Assembly: GCA_944330115.1 (NCBI GenBank)
Contig: CALVIN010000010.1
Coordinates: 1-47,475 of the forward strand
DNA from: an uncultured Clostridia bacterium
GTDB taxonomy: Bacteria > Bacillota > Clostridia > Christensenellales > Borkfalkiaceae
DNA: 47,475 bases
Direction of reading: 5' to 3'
In this document: one piece after another, positions 1 to 8,147 of the stretch
Numbering within the stretch: the first letter of the stretch is position 1
Layout of the letters: each line of letters opens with the position of its first letter
Notes under the pieces: generated by a model
Told to the model about the DNA's origin: nothing
Database searches by the model: none
What the model saw: only the letters and a program-made list of their open reading frames with translations
Translations under genes and position numbers: made by a program

Positions 1-918
1 GCATTGGAGCACACATATGCCGCAACTATTCACGCCGCTGCTTGTACCGAGGGCGGCTATACTGAGTATGTATGCTCATTGTGCGGCAACAGCTATACGG
101 ACGATTACACGACGGAACTCGGGCACGACTATCAGCTTTCCGCGCAGACGGAGGAGTATGCGGAGTATGTGTGCACGCGGTGCGGCGACAGTTACCGCCG
201 GACGATAGAGCGCCCTCAGCCGGCGGCCTCGGCCCTCACCTACAAGCTCGCCTCCGACTACCTTTCATACATAGTCACGGGCATAGAGGACGGAGCGGAC
301 GTTGAAACGCTCGTCATTCCCGATGAGTATGACGGCCTGCCCGTCACCGCCATAGCTGCCGAGGCGTTCAGCGCAAACGTGGATATAGTGTGCGCCGTTC
401 TGGGCGAAAATATCGTGAGCATAGGCGACAGCGCGTTTGAAAATTGCTCGTCGCTCAAGTCGGTAAATATTCCCGGGCAGGTGACTTATATCGGCTACCG
501 CGCGTTTCGCCATTGCACCGCGCTGGAGCAGCTGCAATTTGATGCTGCCGCCGCGGGTGACTGCTACGACGTCTTCTATAACGCAGGCGCGGATGGCGCG
601 GGAATTACTGTTACTTTCGGCGTAGACGTGGAGGCCGTTCCTTCAAATATGTTCAACGTGTCGAACTCTATGTATGCACCCAAACTTGTCGCGATAGAAT
701 TTGCCGAAGGCTGCCGCGTGAGTAGTATAGGCGACAGCGCCTTTTTCGGCTGTACCGGGCTCTTGAATGTAAGCCTGCCGGCGGGAGTTGCTTACGTGGG
801 GTATGAGGCGTTCTGCGGCTGCTCGTCGCTTGTATATGCCGCCGTGCCCGCCTCTGCAGAGGTGATGAGCGGCGCGTTCAGCGGCGTGGCTGCAGGGTTT
901 GAACTTGACTCAATTTAA
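1..918 (+). CDS. Surface leucine-rich-repeat (BspA/LRR_5-like) protein, 5' truncated
   Basis: The reading frame is open from the first base of the window, so the true start lies upstream; the TTG at 4 is unlikely to be the start. The visible N-terminal part holds two CxxCG elements (CSLCG, CTRCG), each followed by SY and, after the first, a GHDY motif. This resembles the small Cys-pair repeats found in many clostridial surface proteins. From about residue 75 the chain is made of BspA-type leucine-rich repeats (for example IGDSAFENCSSLKSVNIP and IGDSAFFGCTGLLNVSLP), which usually mediate adhesion or protein binding outside the cell. No C-terminal membrane segment or sortase motif is visible, so any anchor or signal peptide must be in the missing N-terminal part. 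The class is clear; the ligand is unknown. Confidence 0.85.
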   Translation, partial: ALEHTYAATIHAAACTEGGYTEYVCSLCGNSYTDDYTTELGHDYQLSAQTEEYAEYVCTRCGDSYRRTIERPQPAASALTYKLASDYLSYIVTGIEDGADVETLVIPDEYDGLPVTAIAAEAFSANVDIVCAVLGENIVSIGDSAFENCSSLKSVNIPGQVTYIGYRAFRHCTALEQLQFDAAAAGDCYDVFYNAGADGAGITVTFGVDVEAVPSNMFNVSNSMYAPKLVAIEFAEGCRVSSIGDSAFFGCTGLLNVSLPAGVAYVGYEAFCGCSSLVYAAVPASAEVMSGAFSGVAAGFELDSI

Positions 919-938
919 TTTGTAATTCAATAAAATAT

Positions 939-1021
939 GCGCGTCTGCAACCGCAACACTGCAGCGGCACGCAGACGCGCAAAACATATAAATACCGCGC
1001 ATGAATGCGAAGGTATTTATA
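939..1021. other. Two adjacent hairpins in the spacer after the LRR gene
   Basis: The spacer 919-1257 carries two stem-loops. The first has arms GCGCGTCTGC (939-948) and GCAGACGCGC (971-980). The second has arms TATAAATACC (987-996) and GGTATTTATA (1012-1021) with an inner CGCAT/ATGCG stem. Neither is followed by a clean U-tract on the plus strand, so termination is possible but not certain. The rest of the spacer holds the promoter given separately. Confidence 0.45.
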
Positions 1022-1131
1022 GGCATGCGTAAAATAAAAAATATTTAAAATAATAAAAAAACTATTTGTAAATTTAATGGTATTTTGCAATACCTATCAG
1101 CAATTGTTATACCATAAAAAAATTTTGCCTC

Positions 1132-1160
1132 TTGACATATTTTGCAAAGTGTTATAAAAT
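1132..1160 (+). promoter_or_regulatory. SigA-type promoter of the small membrane protein gene
   Basis: TTGACA (1132-1137) and TAAAAT (1155-1160) are separated by 17 bases. The start codon at 1258 lies about 90 bases downstream of the expected transcription start. Confidence 0.65.
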
Positions 1161-1257
1161 AATAATGCGGCAGGCGGCGGAGCAACAACGCGCATTTCGA
1201 TCAGGTGCGCCGCAAAAGGCCGCAGAGCCGCAAATATAATGATGAGGAGGGTTTTTT

Positions 1258-1770
1258 ATGGCTAAGAAAAAGAGCGACGGAGCAATGGGTTGGATACCCG
1301 TGCTCATCGCGCTCGTAATGCTCATTCTCGCAATAGTGGGCGTGTGCATAAGTTGGGTAAATACCACCATAACGTTGCTCGGCAACAGTACGACGGAGGG
1401 GACTACGCTTGGCGAACTGTTTGATATCTACGGCGAATCGGAGCTGGAGATAGCCGGTTCCTTCAAGGCGATGGCGTCGTTCGCCATTCTCACGGTGATA
1501 CTCACCGCCGCCGTAACGCTGCTTGCCGGCATAAGCAAGGTGCTCGGATGGAAGCTCTTTAAGTTCATACTCGTTATCGTCGCAATAGTTTGCGTGGTGT
1601 GCGCAGTTGTAAGCATAATCACCTCGTTCACCTTCTGCGATAGTCTGGGGAGCGGCGGTCTCGGTGACTTTGTTTCGGGCGAAAACAGCCCTGCAGCCGG
1701 CGCATGGCTTACGGCCATAGGCGGCGCGCTCGGCGGCGCGGCCGGCGTATTTGCGGCCTTAAAGGCGTAA
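1258..1770 (+). CDS. Small polytopic membrane protein, unknown function
   Basis: A 170-residue protein with four predicted membrane segments: about residues 12-34, 76-97, 104-127 and 148-168. A short basic N-terminus (MAKKKSDG) suggests the N-terminus is cytoplasmic. The loop between segments 1 and 2 (about 35-75) is rich in Thr, Ser, Glu and Gly and would lie outside, and a Gly/Ser-rich loop joins segments 3 and 4. AGGAGG sits just before the ATG, and the gene has its own promoter and a strong terminator, so it is probably monocistronic. I do not recognise the family and propose no function. Confidence 0.8.
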   Translation: MAKKKSDGAMGWIPVLIALVMLILAIVGVCISWVNTTITLLGNSTTEGTTLGELFDIYGESELEIAGSFKAMASFAILTVILTAAVTLLAGISKVLGWKLFKFILVIVAIVCVVCAVVSIITSFTFCDSLGSGGLGDFVSGENSPAAGAWLTAIGGALGGAAGVFAALKA

Positions 1771-1793
1771 CATCTTAAGATTTATAAGCGTAT

Positions 1794-1832
1794 GAGCTCC
1801 GCCCGAAATTTTTTCGGGCGGAGCTCAATTTT
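1794..1832 (+). terminator. Intrinsic terminator after the membrane protein gene
   Basis: Arms 1794-1808 (GAGCTCCGCCCGAAA) and 1812-1826 pair perfectly around a TTT loop, followed by AATTTTA. Confidence 0.75.
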
Positions 1833-1907
1833 AAGCGGTATAATATTTAAAAAATATTAAAAATAAATAATAAAAAATATTTAATTAAAATTTAATTAAA
1901 AAATAAA

Positions 1908-1944
1908 CATACGGCGCCGCGCAATTTTTGCGCGGCGCCGTATG
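1908..1944 (-). terminator. Intrinsic terminator of the degV/fab block
   Basis: A perfect 15-bp stem (1908-1922 with 1930-1944, containing GGCGCCGCGC). Read on the minus strand it lies about 40 bases after the degV stop and is followed by a T-rich run, so it probably ends the fabK-fabZ-degV transcript. Confidence 0.7.
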
Positions 1945-1980
1945 CTTTAAAAAAATATAAAATTAAATTGAATTGTAATT

Positions 1981-2841
1981 TTATCTTACCGAGCAGTGGA
2001 ATATAAGGCCTATCGTGCCGGGGCCGCAGTGCGCGCCTATAACGGGGCCTACCGTCTGCACCACCACGTCTGAGCCGAACTCGTCGTGTATCTTCTTTGC
2101 AAAGTCGTTTGCAAGGTTCTCGCAGTCGGCGTGCAGCACGAATACCTTGTATTTGTCGAGTTCGCTGCCCTTTTCGCGCATGTAGTCGAGCAGTTTAGAA
2201 AGGGCGTTTCTGAACCCCTTGGCCTTGGAGATGCTCACTATCTTGCCCTCATCGTCAAAATACAGTATGGGCTTTATGCCGAGCAGCCCGCCCACTATCT
2301 TGGTGGCGCTCGATATCCTGCCGCCGCGGTGCAGATAGGTGAGGCTGTCCACGGCAAAATAGGTGGCGGTGTGGGGGATGAGCTCGTCGAGGTATTTATC
2401 GAGCTCCTCCATGGTGGCGCCCTCGTTGCGCTTGAGGGCGGCATAGTATGTAACAAAGCCGCTGCCGAGCGATATCGTCTTGGCGTCCTTTGTCATTATG
2501 CGCCTTTTCGGGTACTTCTTTTTGAGCTTGGCTATCGCCGCGTCCATCGCGTTGAAGGTGGCGCTCATCTTGTGCGAGAAGGTCACGTAATATATGTCTT
2601 CGCCGCGCGCAAGCACGGGTTCGAAATACTCTGTGTAGGCGTATTCGTTGAGCGCCGAGGTCTTGGGTACGGCGCCCGCGCGCATCGCGTCGAAAAATGC
2701 CTTAAAGTCGGTGTGCTCGCCCATGTCGTAAAAATATTCCTTGTCGTTCAACGTGTAGGGCATTTTAATTACGTTGAGGCCGAGCTCGGCAACGGTGGTG
2801 TACCACAGTTCGCAGTTTGAATCGCAGAATAACTGATACAT
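1981..2841 (-). CDS. DegV family (FakB-like) fatty-acid-binding protein
   Basis: A 286-residue protein of normal DegV length. The N-terminus (LFCDSNCEL) matches the DegV opening with its conserved Asp-Ser pair. TSALNEYAY (about 62-70), the FAVDSLTYLHRGGRIS segment and the LGIKPIL stretch are hallmarks of the second domain. DegV proteins bind a fatty acid in a deep pocket between two domains. The FakB subgroup hands the acid to the kinase FakA for phosphorylation and phospholipid synthesis. No fakA is seen in this window. AAAGGAGA precedes the ATG. The gene lies 102 bases or more downstream of fabZ and fabK on the same strand, which supports a lipid role. Lipid specificity cannot be read from the sequence. 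Confidence 0.9.
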   Translation of the reverse strand: MYQLFCDSNCELWYTTVAELGLNVIKMPYTLNDKEYFYDMGEHTDFKAFFDAMRAGAVPKTSALNEYAYTEYFEPVLARGEDIYYVTFSHKMSATFNAMDAAIAKLKKKYPKRRIMTKDAKTISLGSGFVTYYAALKRNEGATMEELDKYLDELIPHTATYFAVDSLTYLHRGGRISSATKIVGGLLGIKPILYFDDEGKIVSISKAKGFRNALSKLLDYMREKGSELDKYKVFVLHADCENLANDFAKKIHDEFGSDVVVQTVGPVIGAHCGPGTIGLIFHCSVR

Positions 2842-2942
2842 AGTCTCTCCTTTGATAATTTATTTTGAAGTATGCGGCGCTTTTTGCGCCCGTTATGTGC
2901 GGCGCCTTTGCGCCGCCTGTATTTTATTTTAAGTATATTTTT

Positions 2943-3383
2943 TTAATTTGCCGAAGAGAGGGCAGACTTATCCACCAAAAAGAAGGTGAATTCGCCGCTC
3001 ATGCACAGCTTGCCGCCCACCGTGCCCTTGGCGTTTATAACAAAGCATGCCGCCATCTTGCGCTTTAATTCGCACTCGAATTCCACGGTATCGCCGGGGC
3101 GCACGGGCGTTTTAAAGCGCACGTTGTTCATGCCCGCAAACAGCGGGAGCTTGCCGCTCATCATCTGTTCGGCGGTCATCGCGCAGGCCGACTGCGACGC
3201 CATCTCGCACAGTATCACGCCGGGCACAACGGGCGTGCCGGGGAAGTGGCCCTGCACAAAAAATTCGTCGCCGCGCACGGTGTATTTGCCGTGCGCCTTT
3301 CCCTCGTCGTCGAGGTATGATTCGTCCACGAGCAGCATGGGCTCTCTGTGGGGAAGGATGTCCTTTATCTGTTCTCTGTCCAT
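2943..3383 (-). CDS. fabZ: 3-hydroxyacyl-ACP dehydratase FabZ
   Basis: A hot-dog-fold enzyme of type II fatty acid synthesis that removes water from 3-hydroxyacyl-ACP to give trans-2-enoyl-ACP in the cytoplasm. From the ATG at 3383 it is 146 residues. ILPHREPMLLVD near the N-terminus is the FabZ signature. GHFPGTPVVPGV carries the catalytic His (about residue 46), and the Glu of LCEMASQ (about 60) is the second catalytic residue at the usual spacing. An in-frame GTG at 3395 would add four residues; the ATG is preferred because it matches the family N-terminus, and AAGTGAG lies seven bases before it. The gene lies 86 bases downstream of fabK, whose product acts next in the elongation cycle. 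Confidence 0.93.
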   Translation of the reverse strand: MDREQIKDILPHREPMLLVDESYLDDEGKAHGKYTVRGDEFFVQGHFPGTPVVPGVILCEMASQSACAMTAEQMMSGKLPLFAGMNNVRFKTPVRPGDTVEFECELKRKMAACFVINAKGTVGGKLCMSGEFTFFLVDKSALSSAN

Positions 3384-3425
3384 TTTTTTACTCACTTATC
3401 TCTTATTTTTTTTGCATATTGCGCC

Positions 3426-3447
3426 GTTAATTGCGGCATATGCGCGG
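3426..3447. repeat. Degenerate copy of the dispersed GCGGCATATG repeat
   Basis: TTAATTGCGGCATATGCGCG between fabK and fabZ resembles the repeat found at 31634, 35034 and 36856. It is shorter, and one base is missing after the CATATG. Confidence 0.4.
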
Positions 3448-3469
3448 GTGTTTTTCAGATTGCGCGCCC

Positions 3470-4420
3470 TCAGCGCGAAATAAACTGCCCCGCTTTTTCA
3501 AGTATCTCCTCCGCCTGCGCGGTTATCTCTTCGAGAATTTCACGGCAGGTCTGCTCCTTTTTCACAAGCCCCGCAACTTCGCCGCAGAGAAAGGAGCCGC
3601 CCTCGTCGTCGCCGTCAACTACCGCCTTTCTGAGTGCGCCCGTGCCGAACGCCGCAAGCTCCTCGTCGGATACGTTGGGGTCCTTTTCAAGTTCGGCAAA
3701 CTTGCGCGAAAAGGGCGTTTTAAGCGCGCGTATGGGGTGGCCTAAGCGCCTGCCGCTCACAATGGTGGAGGTATCGCCCGCCTTTAAGACCTTTGCCTTA
3801 AAGTTGGGGTGCACGTTGCACTCCTTTGCAACGAGGAAGCGCGTGCCCATCTGTATGCCCTCGGCGCCCAGCATGAGCGCCGCCGCATAGCCCCTGCCGT
3901 CGGCAATGCCTCCCGCGGCTATAACGGGTATATCCACCGCGTCGGCCACCTGCGGAATGAGCGCCATGGTATTTGCTTCGCCTATATGTCCGCCCGATTC
4001 GCCGCCCTCGGCAACGACTGCCGAAGCGCCGCGCTTTGCAACCATCTGCGCAAGCGCAACCGATGCCACCACGGGTATGACCTTTACGCCCGCGGCTATC
4101 CACTTTTTCATATATACGAGGGGGTTGCCCGCGCCCGTGGTGACGACGGGTACTTTCTCCTCAACTATCACCTCGGCAACTTCGGCCACCGAGGGGCTCA
4201 TAAGCATTACGTTCACGCCGAAGGTCTTGTCGCACTTTGCGCGCAGCTTGCGTATTTCGGCGCGGAGCTGCTCGCCCGTCATGTTCATTCCGGCGATTAT
4301 GCCCAGTCCGCCCGCGTTTGAAACGGCCGCGGCGAGGTCGGCGTCGGCCACCCACGCCATGCCGCCCTGAAATATGGGGTAGCGGATGGAGAGCATATCG
4401 CAAATTCTGCTCTTTATCAA
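3470..4420 (-). CDS. fabK: Enoyl-ACP reductase II FabK (FMN-dependent)
   Basis: A 316-residue TIM-barrel flavoprotein of the nitronate monooxygenase/FabK family. It reduces enoyl-ACP in the last step of each fatty acid elongation cycle. The N-terminal PIFQGGMAWVA, the AAAVSNAGGLGIIAGMNM stretch, GGESGGHIGE (with the conserved active-site His), PVIAAGGIADGRG (FMN phosphate site) and LGAEGIQMGTRFL are all in order and typical of FabK. No FabI-type enoyl reductase is seen in the window, so this is probably the main enoyl reductase. Translation appears to start at TTG (4420) with AAGGAG eight bases upstream; no better ATG exists. It is first in the minus-strand fabK-fabZ-degV block. Confidence 0.92.
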   Translation of the reverse strand: MIKSRICDMLSIRYPIFQGGMAWVADADLAAAVSNAGGLGIIAGMNMTGEQLRAEIRKLRAKCDKTFGVNVMLMSPSVAEVAEVIVEEKVPVVTTGAGNPLVYMKKWIAAGVKVIPVVASVALAQMVAKRGASAVVAEGGESGGHIGEANTMALIPQVADAVDIPVIAAGGIADGRGYAAALMLGAEGIQMGTRFLVAKECNVHPNFKAKVLKAGDTSTIVSGRRLGHPIRALKTPFSRKFAELEKDPNVSDEELAAFGTGALRKAVVDGDDEGGSFLCGEVAGLVKKEQTCREILEEITAQAEEILEKAGQFISR

Positions 4421-4514
4421 AATAGTTGCTCCTTAATTTTTAAGTTATGCGCCGTGCATTTTGCGGCGCGTGGGCGCTTTAAGTGTGTATTTACTTATAA
4501 ACACCCTATACAGA

Positions 4515-4543
4515 ATAATAATACAATTAAACTGTCAAGTCAA
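4515..4543 (-). promoter_or_regulatory. Promoter for the fabK block
   Basis: On the minus strand TTGACT (4543-4538) and TATTAT (4520-4515) are 17 bases apart, about 90 bases before the fabK TTG. A second overlapping TTGACA begins five bases inside. I saw no convincing FabT or FapR operator here. Confidence 0.55.
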
Positions 4544-4671
4544 GGCAATGTGCAAAATTATACAAAAGCATGAAAAATTTTTACATAGTTTCCGTTTGGC
4601 ACATTGCACGCCGATAAGGGGCGCAACTTTTAAAAAACTTAAAAATCGCCAAAAAAATTTTCTGTAAACGG

Positions 4672-4719
4672 TTGACAAGCATAATCATATGTATTATCAT
4701 ATGAATAGTCGTTCATATG
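4672..4719 (+). promoter_or_regulatory. Promoter and ArsR-type operator of the metal efflux operon
   Basis: TTGACA (4672-4677) and TATCAT (4695-4700) with a 17-base spacer. Overlapping the -10 is a perfect inverted repeat, CATATGAA (4698-4705) and TTCATATG (4712-4719), separated by TAGTCG. This is the form of ArsR/SmtB/CzrA operators, so the product of the next gene probably represses by covering the -10 region and releases when it binds metal. Confidence 0.8.
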
Positions 4720-4783
4720 TAATAGCCGCAGGCAATGCCGCAAAGTGCTATACATATGGCGGAAATGTTTTGGAGGTTGCAAG

Positions 4784-5134
4784 ATGAAAAATACTTGCTC
4801 AACGCCCGAGGAACACGAGGGCGTGATAAAGAGGGCGCTCGCGGCGATGCCGGGCGAGGACGATATAGCCGTAATGGCGGCGCGCTTCAAGGCGATAAGC
4901 GAACCCTCCCGGTTAAAGATACTGCTCGCGCTCTCGGCGGGCGAGCTGTGCGTGGAGCACATAGCAAAGGCGGTGGGCGGCAATCAGAGTGCCGTATCCC
5001 ACCAGCTCACCACGCTTAAACTGAATAAGATAGTAAAGTGCCGCCGCGAGGGCAAAAATATGCTCTACTCGGTCGATGACGAGCACATCATGGCCATGAT
5101 AGAGGCGGCAAAGGAGCATCTGCATCATGAATAA
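4784..5134 (+). CDS. ArsR/SmtB family metal-responsive repressor
   Basis: A 116-residue winged-helix repressor. The start is the ATG at 4784, which has GGAGG seven bases upstream; an in-frame GTG at 4745 lies before the SD and is not used. The core reads FKAISEPSRLKILLALSAGELCVEHIAK, followed by the recognition helix region NQSAVSHQLTTLKLNKIVKCRREGKNMLYSV, standard for CadC/SmtB/CzrA proteins. Candidate metal ligands are the Cys in GELCVEHI, the C-terminal histidines (DEHIMAM, HLHHE) and an N-terminal Cys. A Cys next to the recognition segment suits CadC-like sensing, and the C-terminal Asp/His set suits CzrA-like Zn sensing. It overlaps the ATPase gene by 8 bases (ATGAATAA), so translation of the two is coupled. 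Confidence 0.92.
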   Translation: MKNTCSTPEEHEGVIKRALAAMPGEDDIAVMAARFKAISEPSRLKILLALSAGELCVEHIAKAVGGNQSAVSHQLTTLKLNKIVKCRREGKNMLYSVDDEHIMAMIEAAKEHLHHE

Positions 5135-7862
5135 GGTGTTCAAGGTGGAGGGGCTAGACTGCGCCGCATGCGCCGCCGAGCTCGAGGAGATTTTAGGCAA
5201 GATAGAGGGCGTTAAAAACGTCTCCGTCGACTTCATGGGTCAGAAGGTGCGCTTTGAGTGCGATAGCGACGAAGCCGCCACAAAGGTGGCCGAGGCGTGC
5301 AACAACTTCGAGGACGTGAAGGTAGTGGAGGGCGCGCCCGCGCCCATAGCTCAAACGGACGCAAAGGAGTGCGACTGCGGCCACAGGCACGAACACGGCC
5401 ATTGTCATGACGGCGGGCATCAACACGGCCATTGCCATGACGGCGAAAATAAGGACTGCTGCCGCGGCGAAAAGGGCGAAAACTGCTGCAAAAACTCGGC
5501 AGAGGGCAGCAGCGCGGCCATTTCGGGCAGGCGGGAGATACAGCTCGAAAATATCGACTGCGCGTCGTGCGCGGCCGAACTCGAGGAGATGATAGCCGCC
5601 GTAAAGGGCGTTAAAAACGCCTCCGTCGACTTCATCGCGCAGAAGGTGCGCTTCGACTGCGACGACGACAGCGTCGTCGACGAGGTGGTCAAGTGCTGCA
5701 GCGGCTTTGAAGAGGTGCGCGTGGTGGGCGTAGTTGCGCCCGCGGAGAGCACTTCGCGCGACCTTTCGGGCGAGCGCAAGATAAAGATAAAGAACCTCTG
5801 CTGCGCCAACTGCGGCCGCGAGCTGGAGGAGATACTCAACAATATCGAGGGCGTGAGCGCCACCGTCGACTTCATGAACATGACGGTAGTGCTGCGCTGC
5901 GCAGACGCCCCCGCATACGACAGGGCGATCTACGAAATATCGCACTTCGAGGATGTGGAGATAGAGGGCGACGCCAGACCTAAGTCAAAGCCCAAGGGAC
6001 TGTTTAAGCAGCATTTAAGGGAGATAGTGCTCATAATTATCTCTGTGGTATGCTTCATTCCCGCCATAATTTTAAGTTTTGTGGGCGGCGAAGTTGGCGT
6101 CATCATCTCCTACCCGCTGTTCGCCATATCCTACTTCTCGGTGGGCTGGGAAGTGCTGGTAAATACCGTAAAAAATATCTCCAAGGGGCGCATCTTCGAC
6201 GAAAACTTTTTGATGACGATAGCCTCGGTGGCCGCAATAGCGCTCGGCATAGTTTCGGGCGACGGCATATACGAGGGCGTCGCCGTAATGCTGCTCTATC
6301 AGATAGGCGAGCTGCTGCAGTCGATAGCCGTCGGCTCCTCGCGCAACTCCATAACCAAGCTGATGGACTTAAAGAGCGAGAGCGCCACCCTGCTTAAGGA
6401 CGGCAGGCAGATAGTCGTCAAGCCCGAGGAGCTTGAAATAGGCGATATTATTCTCATAAAGGCGGGCGAAAAGGTGCCCGTCGACGGCGTTGTGGTAAAG
6501 GGCGAGAGTGCGCTCGACATGTCGTCGCTCAACGGCGAATCTCTCCCCGCCGACGTAAAGGAGGGCAGCGAGATACTCTCGGGCGCGATAAATATATCCA
6601 AGGTGTTAGAGGTAAGGGTAGTGCGCCGCTACACCGATTCGGCCGTGGCAAAGATACTCGACCTCGTGGAGAACTCCACGGCAAAGAAGGCCAGGCCCGA
6701 AAAGTTCATAACTAAGTTTGCCAAGTACTACACCCCCGCGGTGTGCGCGGCGGCGCTTGCCGTGGCGGCGGTAGTGCCCACAATAGTGTGCGCAGTCGCG
6801 GGCGCGTTCACCTGGCCGGTGTATGCCGAGTGGATAAAAAAGGCGCTCTCCTTCCTCGTAATATCCTGCCCGTGCGCGCTCGTCATCTCCGTGCCCCTCT
6901 CATACTTCGGCGGCATAGGCCGCTGCGCCAAGTTCGGCATACTTATAAAGGGCTCCACCTGCCTTGACGAACTCGCGCAGGTCACGGTGGCCGCGTTCGA
7001 TAAGACGGGCACCATAACCGAGGGTTCGTTCAAGGTGATAAACGCCAGCTCCGACGAGGTGAAAAACCTCGCCGCCGCGGCCGAAAGATACTCCTCTCAC
7101 CCCATAGCCGCGGCGTTTGCAAATATACCCACGCCCTATACGGCCGAAAACGCCGAAGAGGTGGCAGGCCGCGGCGTAAAGTGCACTATAGGTGACAAAC
7201 AGCTGCTGTGCGGCAACGCAAAGCTCATGCAGGAGAACGGCGTGCAGTTTGTGGCGGCCGACAGCGTATACACCGTAATATATGTGGCGCTTGACGGCAA
7301 ATTCATGGGCAGCATAGAGATAGGCGACGGCGTAAAGGCGGGCGCAAAGCAGGCCATAGCCGACCTCAAGGCGCAGGGCGTTACCTACTGCACAATGCTC
7401 ACCGGCGACAACCCCGCCCGCGCAAAGGTAGTGGCGGAGGAAGTGGGGCTCGACGGCTACAACGCCGGCCTTCTGCCCGACGGCAAGTTAGAGGCCGCCG
7501 AACAGCTCCAACAGCGCGGAAAGCTGTTGTATGTGGGCGACGGCATAAACGACGCGCCCGTAATGGCGGCCGCCGACTGTGCCGTATCCATGGGCAAAGT
7601 CGGTTCGGATGCGGCCATAGAGGCGAGCGACGTAGTGCTCGTCACCGACAGCCTCGAGCTTCTGCCCAAGGGCAAAAAGATAGCAAAGGGCACCCGCTCG
7701 ATAGTGTTCCAGAACATCATCGGCTCGCTCGTGATAAAGCTCGCCGTCATGGTGCTCGGCATAGTCATAGTCAACTTCCCGCTCATCCTCGCGGTGGTGG
7801 CCGACGTGGGCGTAATGCTCATAGCCGTGCTCAACGCCATGCGCACCAAGCTTATAAAGTGA
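5127..7862 (+). CDS. P1B-type Zn/Cd/Pb-exporting ATPase with three HMA domains
   Basis: A 911-residue heavy-metal ATPase of the ZntA/CadA type that exports soft divalent metals from the cytoplasm. Three N-terminal HMA-like domains carry Cys pairs at about residues 12/15, 145/148 and 226/229. Between the first two lies a His/Cys-rich metal-binding stretch (about 82-122, with GHRHEHGHCHDGGHQHGHCH). The transport core has NGES (469-472), the CPC motif (581-583), DKTGT with the phosphorylated Asp625, HP (658-659), TGD (759-761) and GDGINDAP (804-811). The final helix carries DVG (893-895), the P1B-2 signature for Zn/Cd/Pb. Three HMA domains is more than the usual one or two. It overlaps the ArsR gene by 8 bases and shares its promoter, and a strong terminator follows. 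Confidence 0.95.
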   Translation: MNKVFKVEGLDCAACAAELEEILGKIEGVKNVSVDFMGQKVRFECDSDEAATKVAEACNNFEDVKVVEGAPAPIAQTDAKECDCGHRHEHGHCHDGGHQHGHCHDGENKDCCRGEKGENCCKNSAEGSSAAISGRREIQLENIDCASCAAELEEMIAAVKGVKNASVDFIAQKVRFDCDDDSVVDEVVKCCSGFEEVRVVGVVAPAESTSRDLSGERKIKIKNLCCANCGRELEEILNNIEGVSATVDFMNMTVVLRCADAPAYDRAIYEISHFEDVEIEGDARPKSKPKGLFKQHLREIVLIIISVVCFIPAIILSFVGGEVGVIISYPLFAISYFSVGWEVLVNTVKNISKGRIFDENFLMTIASVAAIALGIVSGDGIYEGVAVMLLYQIGELLQSIAVGSSRNSITKLMDLKSESATLLKDGRQIVVKPEELEIGDIILIKAGEKVPVDGVVVKGESALDMSSLNGESLPADVKEGSEILSGAINISKVLEVRVVRRYTDSAVAKILDLVENSTAKKARPEKFITKFAKYYTPAVCAAALAVAAVVPTIVCAVAGAFTWPVYAEWIKKALSFLVISCPCALVISVPLSYFGGIGRCAKFGILIKGSTCLDELAQVTVAAFDKTGTITEGSFKVINASSDEVKNLAAAAERYSSHPIAAAFANIPTPYTAENAEEVAGRGVKCTIGDKQLLCGNAKLMQENGVQFVAADSVYTVIYVALDGKFMGSIEIGDGVKAGAKQAIADLKAQGVTYCTMLTGDNPARAKVVAEEVGLDGYNAGLLPDGKLEAAEQLQQRGKLLYVGDGINDAPVMAAADCAVSMGKVGSDAAIEASDVVLVTDSLELLPKGKKIAKGTRSIVFQNIIGSLVIKLAVMVLGIVIVNFPLILAVVADVGVMLIAVLNAMRTKLIK

Positions 7863-7911
7863 GCATTTAAAAGGCGGCGTGCGCCGCACGTTATTTAATA
7901 TAGCCATTCAG

Positions 7912-7958
7912 GCGCGGCGCCCGCCGGTCAGAATAAGCGGGCGCCGCGCTGTTTTTTT
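7912..7958 (+). terminator. Intrinsic terminator after the metal ATPase
   Basis: A perfect 13-bp GC stem (7912-7924 with 7937-7949, GCGCGGCGCCCGC) followed by TGTTTTTTT. Confidence 0.9.
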
Positions 7959-8031
7959 GCATTTTTGCCCGCCTTGCGGCAAAATTACCCGCCGCGATCT
8001 GCAAAATATTTCAATTTGAGCAAAAAAACGA

Positions 8032-8061
8032 TTGTAAATATGCCCTTTAATGTAGTAAAAT
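8032..8061 (+). promoter_or_regulatory. Probable secA promoter
   Basis: TTGTAA (8032-8037) and TAAAAT (8056-8061) with an 18-base spacer, 86 bases before the secA start. The -35 is weak. Confidence 0.45.
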
Positions 8062-8147
8062 ACTAAACGGATCATTATGTCCGCGCGTGCGCGCGCCTTT
8101 ATGCCGCGCTGCGGAAAAAATATTTCGCATATATTTAAGGAGTTGAA

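Noticed and set aside
4511-4550. FabT or FapR operator before fabK
   Set aside because: No palindrome of the known types could be found; only promoter hexamers are clear.
4461-4667. 68-residue ORF upstream of the ArsR gene
   Set aside because: No SD, composition unlike the neighbours, and it overlaps the promoter region.
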